21,785 bases of DNA from an uncultured Bacilli bacterium (GCA_910586295.1 CAJUGE010000019.1:1-21785), one strand, 5' to 3'; shown: positions 7,443-14,772, counted from the first letter of the stretch. The notes: generated by a model not told the origin, from the letters alone. Program-made: numbers and translations.

Positions 7443-7465
7443 AAAAGTAGTAAATTAGTAGTAAA
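7443..7465. repeat. Att-like tandem motif, copy 1
   Basis: The motif AGTAGTAAATT is repeated head to tail with an 11-bp period inside a 23-bp block that recurs exactly at 8009-8031. A degenerate version is at 20662-20685. One-turn spacing suggests a protein-binding or recombination arm site. Confidence 0.6.
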
Positions 7466-7506
7466 TTTTATAGTATTGATTTCTTATCTGATTAAAATGT
7501 GTAATA

Positions 7507-7540
7507 TTTTTAAAAACTACTATGCAGTGACATAGTAGTT
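7507..7540 (-). terminator. Terminator hairpin ending RNA copy A
   Basis: Perfect 10-bp stem with a 6-base loop, followed by TTTAAAAA on the minus strand. In copy B the corresponding hairpin (20728-20751) is followed by an uninterrupted T run. Confidence 0.65.
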
Positions 7541-7640
7541 AATATATTATAAGCGAGGCTAGTGGTGTAGCCACAAAGTCCTCGCCATAATAAGGACTAG
7601 TATTACCCTTATTATGTAGCATGAAGCATGTAGCAAAGTT
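7512..7640 (-). ncRNA. Candidate structured RNA, copy A
   Basis: Read on the minus strand: a GCTACATG..CATGCTACAT segment (about 7617-7635); hairpin 1, ATAATAAGG/CCTTATTAT (7607-7615 with 7587-7595); hairpin 2, GCGAGG/CCTCGC (7580-7585 with 7553-7558) enclosing GTGG/CCAC with loop CTACA; and a final 10-bp hairpin AACTACTATG/CATAGTAGTT (7531-7540 with 7515-7524) followed by a T run. Copy B conserves all of these, and changes the sixth pair of hairpin 2 from G-C to A-T on both sides. It could be a free RNA or the 3' end of the 7678-7938 transcript. It matches no riboswitch or ribozyme class that I can name. Confidence 0.6.
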
Positions 7641-7677
7641 TAATAATTATTAAAAATGATAATTGTAAAATTGTGGA

Positions 7678-7938
7678 TTATATTGTTCTACCTTTATCAA
7701 TTGATGATTTAGCATGTCTAAAACCTGTCTTAAACCCCATTGAAAATCCAGTATCTATTAATTTCCCTAGTTTTAAAATTTCTAAATCTCCCATACTTGA
7801 TACTGTTTCTACTCCAAATATTAAAACTATTTGTTCTGCTAGTGCTTTAGTTTGTTCTGACATGGCTACAATTTGATCATAACTTACATTATATGATGCA
7901 TTCATTATTCGAATTACTCTTTGTACTATTTGTTCCAT
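7678..7938 (-). CDS. Small hypothetical protein of the island (86 aa)
   Basis: Unrecognised. It is helical throughout; the N-terminal half resembles a four-helix or dimerising segment (VIRIMNASYNVSYDQIVAMSEQ), and the C-terminal end has a GFSMGFKTGFRHAK motif, a style common among small phage- and island-encoded proteins of Bacillota. GGAGG lies 5 bases before the ATG, so it is very likely translated. The gene and the structured RNA downstream of it are bracketed by two identical 23-bp direct repeats (7443-7465 and 8009-8031), giving a 566-bp cassette-like unit. No function can be assigned. Confidence 0.7.
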   Translation of the reverse strand: MEQIVQRVIRIMNASYNVSYDQIVAMSEQTKALAEQIVLIFGVETVSSMGDLEILKLGKLIDTGFSMGFKTGFRHAKSSIDKGRTI

Positions 7939-8008
7939 AATTGCCTCCTAAATATAGGATAACATATTTTTAATATTATAGAAACCCAAAAATATGAAAT
8001 TCTTTTTT

Positions 8009-8031
8009 AAAAGTAGTAAATTAGTAGTAAA
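8009..8031. repeat. Att-like tandem motif, copy 2
   Basis: Exact 23-bp copy of 7443-7465, with similarity continuing through TTTTAT. It lies upstream of the 86-aa gene. The 566 bp from one copy to the next would be lost as a circle by recombination between them. Confidence 0.6.
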
Positions 8032-8037
8032 ATTTTA

Positions 8038-8112
8038 TTAGAAACTTTCACACATACCCGTAAATAAAGACTTTTATAGTGAAATTACATTTTTTTCCCT
8101 AAAAGTTTCTAA
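8038..8112. repeat. Long-range inverted repeat in the 7939-8253 gap
   Basis: TTAGAAACTTT (8038-8048) is matched exactly by AAAGTTTCTAA (8102-8112), and a second complementary pair TTTCAC/GTGAAA (8046-8051 and 8079-8084) sits inside. The rest of the gap 7939-8253 is AT-rich with no gene seen. Confidence 0.4.
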
Positions 8113-8253
8113 ATATCAAGTCATATGAAATATTACTATTTATATCAACTATAGTATCTAATAACATATTTACATTTTCTAAATTACTCAATCAAAAACT
8201 TTTCGCCGACATTCTCACATAATTTGACAGTTTCTTCTTTTTTACTCATCAAA

Positions 8254-8774
8254 TTACTTAACTTCTAACTTTCTTCTTACGATTTCTTCTCTAGAAGGAA
8301 CTTCTGTCACCAATGATAGTACACTAACATTACCTTTGTGGACCAAGCTAGCTCCTACATTTTCTGCTTTAAGTAACCTTTCTAATGATTCTCTATCAAA
8401 ATAATAATACATATCCTCTATATAACAAGGCCAGATATCCTCACTATATTTTCCATCTTGTTTAAACTTTTTTAAAAATTCTTTGAATTCTATACTATCT
8501 AATGTTAGTCCCTCTATCTTAAAATGAGACAAAAATATATCTGGTATTGTCAAACTGCTAGAAGTAAAATCTCTAAATCTAGTAACTACAACTTTTTCAC
8601 TAACAAGCATGTTATCCACATCATCATGAGCATTTGACACTAATTTTTTCATTATATAATCAAATACTATAGAATTATTTTGACTTAATAACTCCTCAAA
8701 TCTTTTTTCAATCTTTTCAATTAATAAACACTTTCTATTCTAGCATTAACAATATCATTATAACTTGTAGGCAT
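8254..8774 (-). pseudogene. Hypothetical gene interrupted by a one-base frameshift
   Basis: An ATG at 8774 with an AAGGA-type ribosome site begins MPTSYNDIVNARIESV and stops after 17 codons (TAA 8721-8723). Restoring one T in the TTT at 8726-8728 continues it as LLIEKIEKRFEELLSQ, reading straight into the long downstream frame that includes MKKLVSNAHDDVDNM (ATG at 8652) and ends at 8254. The full protein would be about 172 aa: a coiled-coil-like N-terminus, then an unrecognised mixed domain ending EVPSREEIVRRKLEVK. The ATG at 8652 has no ribosome site, which supports the longer gene. The change may be a true mutation, a phase-variable slip or a sequencing error. Function unknown. Confidence 0.65.
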
Positions 8775-9070
8775 ATAATCACTTCCTTAATGTCAATTAT
8801 TCTACCACTCCACCACATTACTGTCAATTACAACTTGCAAAGCACTTAGAACTCAAAATTGTGCAAAATTATTCACAAGTAATCTACTTAGTTACTCAAG
8901 ATTTTTTCTAGAAAAATATATACTTCTACTTACAATATACACAAACGTACATAATTAGATGTTTTTTACTAGAATTATAAACATAAACACACACAAAGTC
9001 CCGTAATTACAGGCTTTTCTAACAATCCATTACAAATAGAACTAAAAAACAAAGAAGGACTGGTCACTAG

Positions 9071-9131
9071 AGACACATTTAGTGGTGTCTTTAATACCAT
9101 ATAAAAGTAATAAAATCCCCAGTCAAACTGG
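9071..9131. promoter_or_regulatory. Operator-like inverted repeats upstream of the XRE gene
   Basis: In the 8775-9193 gap, AGACAC (9071-9076) is inverted as GTGTCT (9085-9090), and CCAGT-CAA-ACTGG (9119-9131) is a perfect dyad with a 3-base centre. Both lie 60-125 bp before the regulator's start codon, where autoregulatory sites would be expected. No good -35/-10 pair was found. The rest of the gap shows nothing that I can support. Confidence 0.35.
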
Positions 9132-9193
9132 TATTTCTAGGTCACGAAGCTTTTTTAAAAGTAATGATATATTGCTATTTAGGTGGGGAAAGA

Positions 9194-9442
9194 ATGATAA
9201 AAGAAAAGTTTTATGATTTTAATCCAAACATCAAGGGCATAATTTCTGCCAACATCAGAAAATATAGAAAAGAGAGAGGGCTCACACAAGAGCAATTAGC
9301 CTTGTACACTGAACTCTCATACGATTTCATTAGGAGAATTGAAACTAGTGGTGGCAAAAGTGGATTCTCCGTTGAAACTCTTTACAAAATTGCCACTGTC
9401 CTTGAAGTAAGTATGGATGAACTCACTAAAAATGAAAAGTAG
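9194..9442 (+). CDS. XRE-family transcriptional regulator (82 aa)
   Basis: A compact Cro/CI-type helix-turn-helix protein. After a short N-terminal tail, ISANIRKYRKERGLTQEQLALYTELSYDFIRRIETSG (about 17-53) forms the HTH, with the recognition helix at SYDFIRRIE, and FSVETLYKIATVLEVSMDEL (58-77) completes the five-helix fold. No ligand or dimerisation domain follows. I prefer the ATG at 9194, because GGTGGGG lies just upstream; a start at 9164 would add ten unrelated residues. It is the only plus-strand gene of the island and probably regulates itself or neighbouring cargo. It ends in a shared terminator with recO. Confidence 0.9.
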   Translation: MIKEKFYDFNPNIKGIISANIRKYRKERGLTQEQLALYTELSYDFIRRIETSGGKSGFSVETLYKIATVLEVSMDELTKNEK

Positions 9443-9473
9443 TTAACCTTTATTAATGGATTAACTACTTTTT
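9435..9473. terminator. Bidirectional intrinsic terminator between the XRE gene and recO
   Basis: Perfect 12-bp stem AAAAGTAGTTAA/TTAACTACTTTT (9435-9446 with 9461-9472) with a 14-base loop. T runs follow in either direction. Both convergent stop codons lie inside it. Confidence 0.9.
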
Positions 9474-10194
9474 ATAAATTCATGAAACTTTTACTTTTTA
9501 AATATAACCCTGTATACTCTTTATAATATGTACCCAAAAATTCATCTATCTCATCTACTAGTTTTTCTTTTAACTTTAATTCTGATATCTTATCTATGTC
9601 TACATAATAATACGCCTTAAACATTTTCAATATACCTGGCTCATAAACTCGTTCTCCTGTTAAATGTCTAGCACAAACATAGCCACCTTTTTTTAAAGAT
9701 ATCGTAGCAATATTAGTTACACCACACTCTACACATCCATCCAAATTTAATCCAACACCCAAATAATCTAAATACTTAATCTCCAAAATATTAGTAATAA
9801 CTTTAGGATTAAACCCATTCTCTATTTTCATTATAGCACTAATTAAAGTGTCATAAACTCCTACATCTGAATACTGCTTATACACATTCTTAGCAAGGTC
9901 TACCAAATATCCAAGATATCCTAACTTTTCTAAATTACTTCTAATATTAATAAAATAATCTACCACATCAGCACCAGTCAAAGTACTAAGCTTTCCATCC
10001 TTTTTATAATTAACGTAAAAAACAGCATAAGTGTATAATCCACTTGCTACTCTAAGTTTACTTTTCTCTCTCAAACATCCTTTAGAAATAACACCAATAA
10101 TACCTTTATCTCTAGTCAAAATATTTAAAATCTTACTATTTTCACCATACTTAAGTGTACTAACGACTATACCCTCAATGCTAATTAATTCCAT
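9472..10194 (-). CDS. recO: DNA repair protein RecO
   Basis: RecO loads RecA onto SSB-coated single-stranded DNA with RecR/RecF and anneals strands. The 240-aa product has an N-terminal OB fold (EGIVVSTLKYGENSKILNILTRDKGIIGVISKG), a helical middle and a zinc-binding module: Cys154 and Cys157 (DGCVECG) with Cys174 and His177 (YVCARH). Length is normal for the family. The start follows yqzL by 2 bp and uses an AAAGG sequence inside the end of yqzL. The order era-yqzL-recO is conserved in Bacillus. It ends in the shared terminator at 9435-9473. Confidence 0.96.
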   Translation of the reverse strand: MELISIEGIVVSTLKYGENSKILNILTRDKGIIGVISKGCLREKSKLRVASGLYTYAVFYVNYKKDGKLSTLTGADVVDYFINIRSNLEKLGYLGYLVDLAKNVYKQYSDVGVYDTLISAIMKIENGFNPKVITNILEIKYLDYLGVGLNLDGCVECGVTNIATISLKKGGYVCARHLTGERVYEPGILKMFKAYYYVDIDKISELKLKEKLVDEIDEFLGTYYKEYTGLYLKSKSFMNL

Positions 10195-10196
10195 TA

Positions 10197-10277
10197 CTAT
10201 TTACCTTTCTTATAATTTAAATAATCTTCAATTTTTCCGCTTTCAGCGAACTTTTTCCATAAATCTTGTTTTTTCAT
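10197..10277 (-). CDS. yqzL: YqzL-family small protein (26 aa)
   Basis: A tiny gene between era and recO: ATG at 10277 with AGGTGAT upstream, stop TAG at 10197-10199. The product, KKQDLWKKFAESGKIEDYL followed by NYKKGK, matches the YqzL pattern of an aromatic-rich start, F..(S/T)G.I..YL and a Y-K end. The position exactly between era and recO is the same as in Bacillus subtilis. The function is unknown in any organism that I know of. Translational coupling with recO (2-bp gap) is likely. Confidence 0.85.
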   Translation of the reverse strand: MKKQDLWKKFAESGKIEDYLNYKKGK

Positions 10278-10323
10278 TTTTATCACCTATATAATATTGT
10301 GATAATTATTTACTTTTTATACA

Positions 10324-11205
10324 TCAAAAATCATTAAATCCTAATTCATTCAAATATTTCTCTTTATCTCTCCATTTTTTTAATGTTTTAACATATAATT
10401 CTAAGTAAACCTGCTTACCCAAAATATTCTCCATATCTATTCTAGCACACATACCAATATTCCTTAGCATATCTCCATTCTTCCCTATTATAATTTTTTT
10501 TAAAGAATCTCTATCTACTATAATATCGACATACACATTAATAATACTTTCTTCTTCAGTAATATCACTAAGTAAACAAGTAATACTATATGGTACTTCT
10601 TCCTCTGTAAGTTCAAGTATCTTTTCCCTAACTATCTCTGGAAGTCTAAATTCCATAGGACTACTTGTAACATCTCCATCAGGAAAATACTTAACAGTAT
10701 CAGTCAAATAACTCTCAAGAACTTGCAAAAGTCTATCTATATTATCATTACTCTTAGCACTCACAGGAACAATCTCACTAAAGCTATATAAATCTTTTAC
10801 TTCATCTATTTTCTTTAATAGTCCTTCAGTAGATAACTTATCTATTTTACTAAGCACCAAAACAACAGGTTTATCTGCACCCTTAATTTTATCTAAAACA
10901 AACTTATCTCCCTTTCCATACTCCACACTAGCATCCATTACAAGCATTATAGCATCCACATCATTCGCACTGTAGTAAGCTTGCTCATTTAGTTTGACAC
11001 CAAGTCTATCTTGAGGTTTATGTATTCCAGGAGTATCCACAAAAACTATTTGAACATCATCCTTATTATATATGCCCTGTATTAAATTCCTAGTCGTACC
11101 AGGTTTATCACTAGTAATAGCAATCTTTTCTCCAACTATTCTATTTATCAATGTACTCTTACCTGCATTAGGCCTACCAATTATACTTATAAATCCACTT
11201 CTCAT
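10324..11205 (-). CDS. era: GTPase Era
   Basis: Era binds the 3' end of 16S rRNA during 30S maturation and couples it to GTP hydrolysis. The 293-aa product shows G1 GRPNAGKS (10-17), the switch region PGTTRN, G3 DTPGIH (57-62), a G4 of the form SKID (119-122, where NKxD is usual) and G5-like SAKS. The C-terminal KH domain contains IIIGKNGDMLRNIG. The start overlaps the cdd stop as ATGA, so translation is coupled. It ends on TGA, evidence that TGA is not Trp here. Confidence 0.97.
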   Translation of the reverse strand: MRSGFISIIGRPNAGKSTLINRIVGEKIAITSDKPGTTRNLIQGIYNKDDVQIVFVDTPGIHKPQDRLGVKLNEQAYYSANDVDAIMLVMDASVEYGKGDKFVLDKIKGADKPVVLVLSKIDKLSTEGLLKKIDEVKDLYSFSEIVPVSAKSNDNIDRLLQVLESYLTDTVKYFPDGDVTSSPMEFRLPEIVREKILELTEEEVPYSITCLLSDITEEESIINVYVDIIVDRDSLKKIIIGKNGDMLRNIGMCARIDMENILGKQVYLELYVKTLKKWRDKEKYLNELGFNDF

Positions 11206-11582
11206 CTCAAATCATCCTTACTAAATATTGTACTCATTACTTCTTTAAAAGTCATAACCTTACTCTCTCCCAAAGTTGTCATAATATTAAAAATAACACT
11301 CTCATCAAAGAATTCTAACATACTCTGCTTACATATATGGCAAGGCATAGCTAAATTTGGTAAATCTGTCATTAAATATAGAGCCTTAAACTTATTTTCT
11401 CCATGACTAACAGCATTATTAATAGCATTTCTCTCAGCACATATAGTTCCACCATAACTTGCATTCTCTATATTAACACCATCATAAAAATTACCACTTT
11501 CAGTCTCTACTATACAAGCAAAATGCACACCAGAATAAGGTGCATAACTATTCTTTATTAATTCCTTTAACTTATCTTTCAT
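11202..11582 (-). CDS. cdd: Cytidine deaminase
   Basis: This enzyme deaminates cytidine and deoxycytidine in pyrimidine salvage. The 126-aa homotetrameric type shows YAPYSGVHF, the NIENASYGGTICAERNA block with zinc ligand Cys48 and catalytic Glu50, and the second zinc motif PCHIC (Cys81, Cys84), where PCGxC is more common. AGAGAGG lies about 6 bases before the ATG and overlaps the end of ybeY, 3 bp away. The neighbours ybeY and era are the usual ones in Bacillota, although dgkA, normally between ybeY and cdd, is missing. Confidence 0.95.
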   Translation of the reverse strand: MKDKLKELIKNSYAPYSGVHFACIVETESGNFYDGVNIENASYGGTICAERNAINNAVSHGENKFKALYLMTDLPNLAMPCHICKQSMLEFFDESVIFNIMTTLGESKVMTFKEVMSTIFSKDDLR

Positions 11583-11585
11583 TAA

Positions 11586-12026
11586 CTACCTCTCTAATCC
11601 ATAAACTTTAAGTATATCTTCTTGAAGTTTAAACATCTCTTTTTCATCTTCACTATTCATATGGTCATACCCAAGCAAATGAAGCAGTCCGTGAACAGTC
11701 AAAAAACCTAATTCTCGTCTTTCAGAATGACCATATTCTTTTGCCTGTGACTTAACTTTATCTAAACTAATATAAATCTCACCCAGATTAGTTATATTAC
11801 TAATAGTTATATCTTCCATATCTTGAAACGCAAAACTAATGACATCTGTAGGTCTATCTACACCTCTATATTGTTTATTTATTTCATGTATTTTCTCATC
11901 ATCAATTAAAATTATCTCAACTAAAGAATCACTTATACCTAATTTCTCACTAGTAGCTTTAATTAATCCTTCTATTAAACTCTCATCAACATTCTCTTTC
12001 GTTAAATTTGTTATCTCATAATCCAT
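11586..12026 (-). CDS. ybeY: Endoribonuclease YbeY (rRNA maturation)
   Basis: YbeY is a zinc-dependent endonuclease in 16S 3'-end maturation and ribosome quality control. The motif HGLLHLLGYDH supplies the three zinc histidines (112, 116, 122), and RPTDVISFAF and LGEIYIS are the other conserved blocks. I take the ATG at 12026 (146 aa) rather than a GTG at 12038: GGTGAT stands just upstream, and the family normally begins a few residues before the first strand. The preceding VanZ-like gene ends 5 bp upstream. Confidence 0.95.
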   Translation of the reverse strand: MDYEITNLTKENVDESLIEGLIKATSEKLGISDSLVEIILIDDEKIHEINKQYRGVDRPTDVISFAFQDMEDITISNITNLGEIYISLDKVKSQAKEYGHSERRELGFLTVHGLLHLLGYDHMNSEDEKEMFKLQEDILKVYGLER

Positions 12027-12031
12027 ACATA

Positions 12032-12640
12032 TCACCACAACTTTATAATTCCAAGTAAATAAAGTATTACAAAAACTATCATAAGTATAGAAAGAAAATT
12101 ATAAAAACTATCTTTCTGGAAAAAGCTAGGAAGTTTCTTCCTAATTGCATCTAAAGCTACATAAATAAGAAAACCTGCTATACCACCTATAACATTTAAA
12201 ATAATGTCATCAATATCAAAACTTCTACCTATATATCTTTGCACAGTTTCTATAGTCAAACTTACTAAAAAAGTAATCAATGTAACATTTCTAATTTTAC
12301 TTATCTTAGTATAATAAGTCGCAAAATATCCAAAAGGCATAAAAAGAATTACATTACCAACAACTTGTCTATAGAAATTAGTACTTCCAATTGGATAACG
12401 AAACATCTCTCTAAATGGAACTAAATTAGTACCGCCTATAGAAATATCTCTGCTAGTAACAAGTTCAAACAAAAGCAAAACATACGTTATAAAACATAAC
12501 ATCATCAGTTCTTGATGAAGTATTAACTTCTTACCATTATTATTAAGATAAAAGATTCTTAAAATTATTACTATTACTAAAAATATTACCAAGGTTGGCC
12601 ATGCCCCTTCAAGTAAGTCAAAAACTGCACTCTTTACCAT
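12032..12640 (-). CDS. VanZ-family membrane protein (202 aa)
   Basis: Five hydrophobic segments (about residues 13-28, 45-62, 90-108, 118-132 and 150-165, with another at 180-198) surround the VanZ signature: TNLVPFREM, VVGNVILFMPFG, LIETVQRYIGRSFDIDDIILNVIGG. VanZ-like proteins sit in the cytoplasmic membrane; VanZ itself gives teicoplanin resistance, but most members have no known role, and no van genes are nearby. The gene is tightly packed between yqfD and ybeY (2 and 5 bp), in the place where Bacillus has phoH and yqfF. Ribosome site AAGGAG, ATG at 12640; stop TGA. Confidence 0.88.
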   Translation of the reverse strand: MVKSAVFDLLEGAWPTLVIFLVIVIILRIFYLNNNGKKLILHQELMMLCFITYVLLLFELVTSRDISIGGTNLVPFREMFRYPIGSTNFYRQVVGNVILFMPFGYFATYYTKISKIRNVTLITFLVSLTIETVQRYIGRSFDIDDIILNVIGGIAGFLIYVALDAIRKKLPSFFQKDSFYNFLSILMIVFVILYLLGIIKLW

Positions 12641-12642
12641 TT

Positions 12643-13797
12643 TTATTCTCCTTCTACTATCTCATTTATTATTTCCTGCTTCTCCCCTATACTCTCATAA
12701 ACTTTATAAAATACCTCTACTTCTATTTTACTACTATATACGTTTTTTTTCAAAACTTTTTTATCAATAATATATTCACCATAATCCAAAGAATCTTCTA
12801 CTCCCTTATCACTCCTTTTAATTGCCTCTTCATATGCCTCTTCTTCACTTAAATTGTGTGTAACATACTTATATAACTCTTTCTGTTCTTTCATAATATT
12901 AAAAAATAAATAAGGTTTATCTAAAAGTACTGTCGTTGTATTCATTGACTCATTAGTTTCATATTTTCCCATCAAAGTAATCTTCTTACCAAAAATATTC
13001 ATATAAATATGATTAATAGTAGTGCCAGTTTTTTCATACTCTACATGTGTATAAGGAACTGTCGTTGTAACTGTATACCAAGTCTCTCCAAAGACTTCTC
13101 CATCTGCCTCGACTTGTTCTACTAAATTCTCATCCTTCATTATATTACCACTTATAATAACTTCTCCCTTTTTAACTACTTCATTTAAATCTTTTATCCT
13201 AGTACCACTTTTAGTAACCATATAAAGTATAGTCGCGTCTTTACTAGCAACAATATCACTAGGCACTTTTTCACCATCTTTTGCATTTATAATTCTCTCT
13301 GTAAGATTAATTGTATACTTAGTACCAGTTCTTTCAAACTCTATCCACTCTAAAGTATCCTTATTTTCACTTAAAATCTCTTCTTTAATCTTATTTAATT
13401 CTTCACTACTCTTCATAAATTTATATTTCTTTATATTATAATCATCTAAATATAAACTAATAACTCTCTTTAACTCTTGATTACTAGTAACTATTTCTAT
13501 ATCAAAAATTACATTGGAAAGTGCAAGTAAAACTGCATAAGAAAGAATAAACGATAAAAGAATTACACAGTGTCTTTTAAACCATGACAAAAAACCATTA
13601 ACACCTAAATATTTAATAATTTTTGCACTTGCTATCTCTCTTTTTACCTTTTTATAATCAGTTAATTTAATTATTAAAGTCACATAGTTATCTTTAGAAG
13701 TCAAATCTTTATAAAAAATATTTCTCTTAAGTAAAAATCTTACTACTTCATTATAACTATATCCATCTATTTTGATTAATATTAAGTTAGTGTTCAA
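12643..13797 (-). CDS. yqfD: Sporulation protein YqfD
   Basis: YqfD is a mother-cell (sigma-E regulon) membrane protein required for sporulation in Bacillus and present in most endospore formers. The 384-aa product has a cytoplasmic N-terminal domain (about 1-70), one membrane helix (about 77-97), and a large outer domain with the typical YqfD blocks WIEFERTGTKYTINLTERI, VASKDATILYMVTKSGT and VKKGEVIISG. The gene overlaps the end of yqfC by 11 bp. Together with yqfC it indicates that the organism belongs to a spore-forming lineage. Confidence 0.94.
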   Translation of the reverse strand: MNTNLILIKIDGYSYNEVVRFLLKRNIFYKDLTSKDNYVTLIIKLTDYKKVKREIASAKIIKYLGVNGFLSWFKRHCVILLSFILSYAVLLALSNVIFDIEIVTSNQELKRVISLYLDDYNIKKYKFMKSSEELNKIKEEILSENKDTLEWIEFERTGTKYTINLTERIINAKDGEKVPSDIVASKDATILYMVTKSGTRIKDLNEVVKKGEVIISGNIMKDENLVEQVEADGEVFGETWYTVTTTVPYTHVEYEKTGTTINHIYMNIFGKKITLMGKYETNESMNTTTVLLDKPYLFFNIMKEQKELYKYVTHNLSEEEAYEEAIKRSDKGVEDSLDYGEYIIDKKVLKKNVYSSKIEVEVFYKVYESIGEKQEIINEIVEGE

Positions 13798-14026
13798 TAA
13801 TTTCCACCTTCTTTATTTTTCCAGTTATTAAAACTTCTAATTTATCTAATGTAACTAATCTTAAATTAGTCCCAATAACTTTTACTGTATTTTTAGGCAT
13901 CCTAATTAATGCCTCTTTCTCAGTTATATCTAAAATACTCTTATACTTTAAAATATGTAGCCCATAAGGCAAAATACTAAGTCTATAATCTTCTTTTAAA
14001 AGGTATGTGCTTATATTTTCTAACAC
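13787..14026 (-). CDS. yqfC: Sporulation protein YqfC
   Basis: A 79-aa YabP/YqfC-family protein, expressed in the mother cell during sporulation and nearly always next to yqfD. The conserved core LHILKYKSILDITEKEALIRMPKNTVKVIGTN is broken by no indel. The start is GTG at 14026, supported by AGGTGAT 6-9 bases upstream. It is the first gene of the minus-strand cluster that runs to recO. A sigma-E-like promoter may lie at 14043-14071. Confidence 0.93.
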   Translation of the reverse strand: MLENISTYLLKEDYRLSILPYGLHILKYKSILDITEKEALIRMPKNTVKVIGTNLRLVTLDKLEVLITGKIKKVEIIEH

Positions 14027-14042
14027 TTATAATCACCTACTA

Positions 14043-14071
14043 ATTCTATGATAATTATTTCTTATTTATGT
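14043..14071 (-). promoter_or_regulatory. Tentative sigma-E-type promoter of yqfC-yqfD
   Basis: CATAGAAT (14043-14050) resembles the sigma-E -10 CATACAAT; ACATAAA (14065-14071), 14 bp away, partly fits the -35 KMATATT. The position is right for a short yqfC leader. The AT-rich background makes chance matches likely. Confidence 0.35.
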
Positions 14072-14149
14072 ATTTTTAAATAGAATGTAAAGCGAACTTC
14101 ATAATTATTTAAAGAAAACCAAAACTTTAAAAATATTTTAAATTCGCAA

Positions 14150-14178
14150 TTGACGAACTAATGTATTTGTATTATACT
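14150..14178 (+). promoter_or_regulatory. Promoter of the orphan nuclease-domain gene
   Basis: TTGACG (14150-14155), 17-bp spacer, TATACT (14173-14178), followed 25 bp later by the start codon with AAAGGAGG before it. Confidence 0.8.
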
Positions 14179-14202
14179 GAATATACTAAAGGAGGCAAAA
14201 AT

Positions 14203-14772
14203 ATGTTTTGTGATATTTATTTAAATGATTTTTATAATATAATGGAGGATACTAAAGGATCTAATAAAGCTTTAGAAAAATATACTAGAAAAGAAATAAC
14301 TAACTTCAAAGGTGGTAAGGTAATCATTGCTTATGACGAAGAAAACATTTTAAATTTTATTAATGTGTCTAAAAAAACTAGTAATGAGAAATTATATTAT
14401 GGAAAAATTAACAACACACTAGCGCTTAAAATATATGGTAGTATTAACTTATATTTAAAAGATTACAATTTTTCTCTACAAAGAAACTCACTAAAACATA
14501 TTTTTAATCATCATGGAACTTATACAAGAGAAAATAAAAGAGGTCAAATAAAAATATTGGCAGAAGATTTTATTCTTCTCCCTGAAATTTTAACCAATTA
14601 CGATAGAATCTATTTATCACATAAAGTAGAATGCAACAATATATCTTTTGTTATAGAAAAAGAAATTAACAATATATTTTATAAACTAATTTGTTATGTT
14701 TCAAATAAAAAACATACCATAGAAGTTAAAACTTTATACAAAATAAAAAGGACTCTGCCACTGTGTATTTAA
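14203..14772 (+). CDS. Phage-type barnase/EndoU/ColicinE5-RelE-like (PBECR) domain protein
   Basis: The C-terminal half of this 189-aa protein fits the PBECR group of nuclease/toxin domains found at the ends of phage head (MuF-type) and polyvalent proteins. The blocks are SLKHIFNHHGTYTRENKRGQI (96-116), DFILLPEILTNYDRIYLS (122-139), ISFVIEKEINNIFYKLICYVS (147-167) and TLYKIK (177-182). The N-terminal 90 residues are unrecognised and lysine/asparagine-rich. His99, His103 or His104 and Arg113 are candidate active-site residues. The start at 14203 is chosen for the AAAGGAGG 7 bases upstream; an ATG at 14161 lies inside the promoter. No antitoxin gene and no phage genes adjoin it. Activity is inferred from the family. 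Confidence 0.65.
   Translation: MFCDIYLNDFYNIMEDTKGSNKALEKYTRKEITNFKGGKVIIAYDEENILNFINVSKKTSNEKLYYGKINNTLALKIYGSINLYLKDYNFSLQRNSLKHIFNHHGTYTRENKRGQIKILAEDFILLPEILTNYDRIYLSHKVECNNISFVIEKEINNIFYKLICYVSNKKHTIEVKTLYKIKRTLPLCI

Larger units (their letters stand above)
7334..7645 (-). repeat. Dispersed 0.3-kb repeat, copy A
   Basis: This stretch aligns along its whole length with 20553-20860, with only two or three small gaps (offset 13219, then 13216). The left half is about 80 % alike by eye. The right part, 7553-7640, is almost identical. Minus-strand order is structured RNA core, terminator hairpin, an AT-rich spacer, a tandem TAGTAAA-type motif, then a conserved end around GTTATAACGACA. No protein frame spans it. 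The flanking stretch 7130-7333 has no convincing gene. Confidence 0.85.

Noticed and set aside
10031..10294. Plus-strand frame opposite recO and yqzL
   Set aside because: It is opposite two recognised genes and has no ribosome site; the hydrophobic composition is an effect of low-GC antisense reading.
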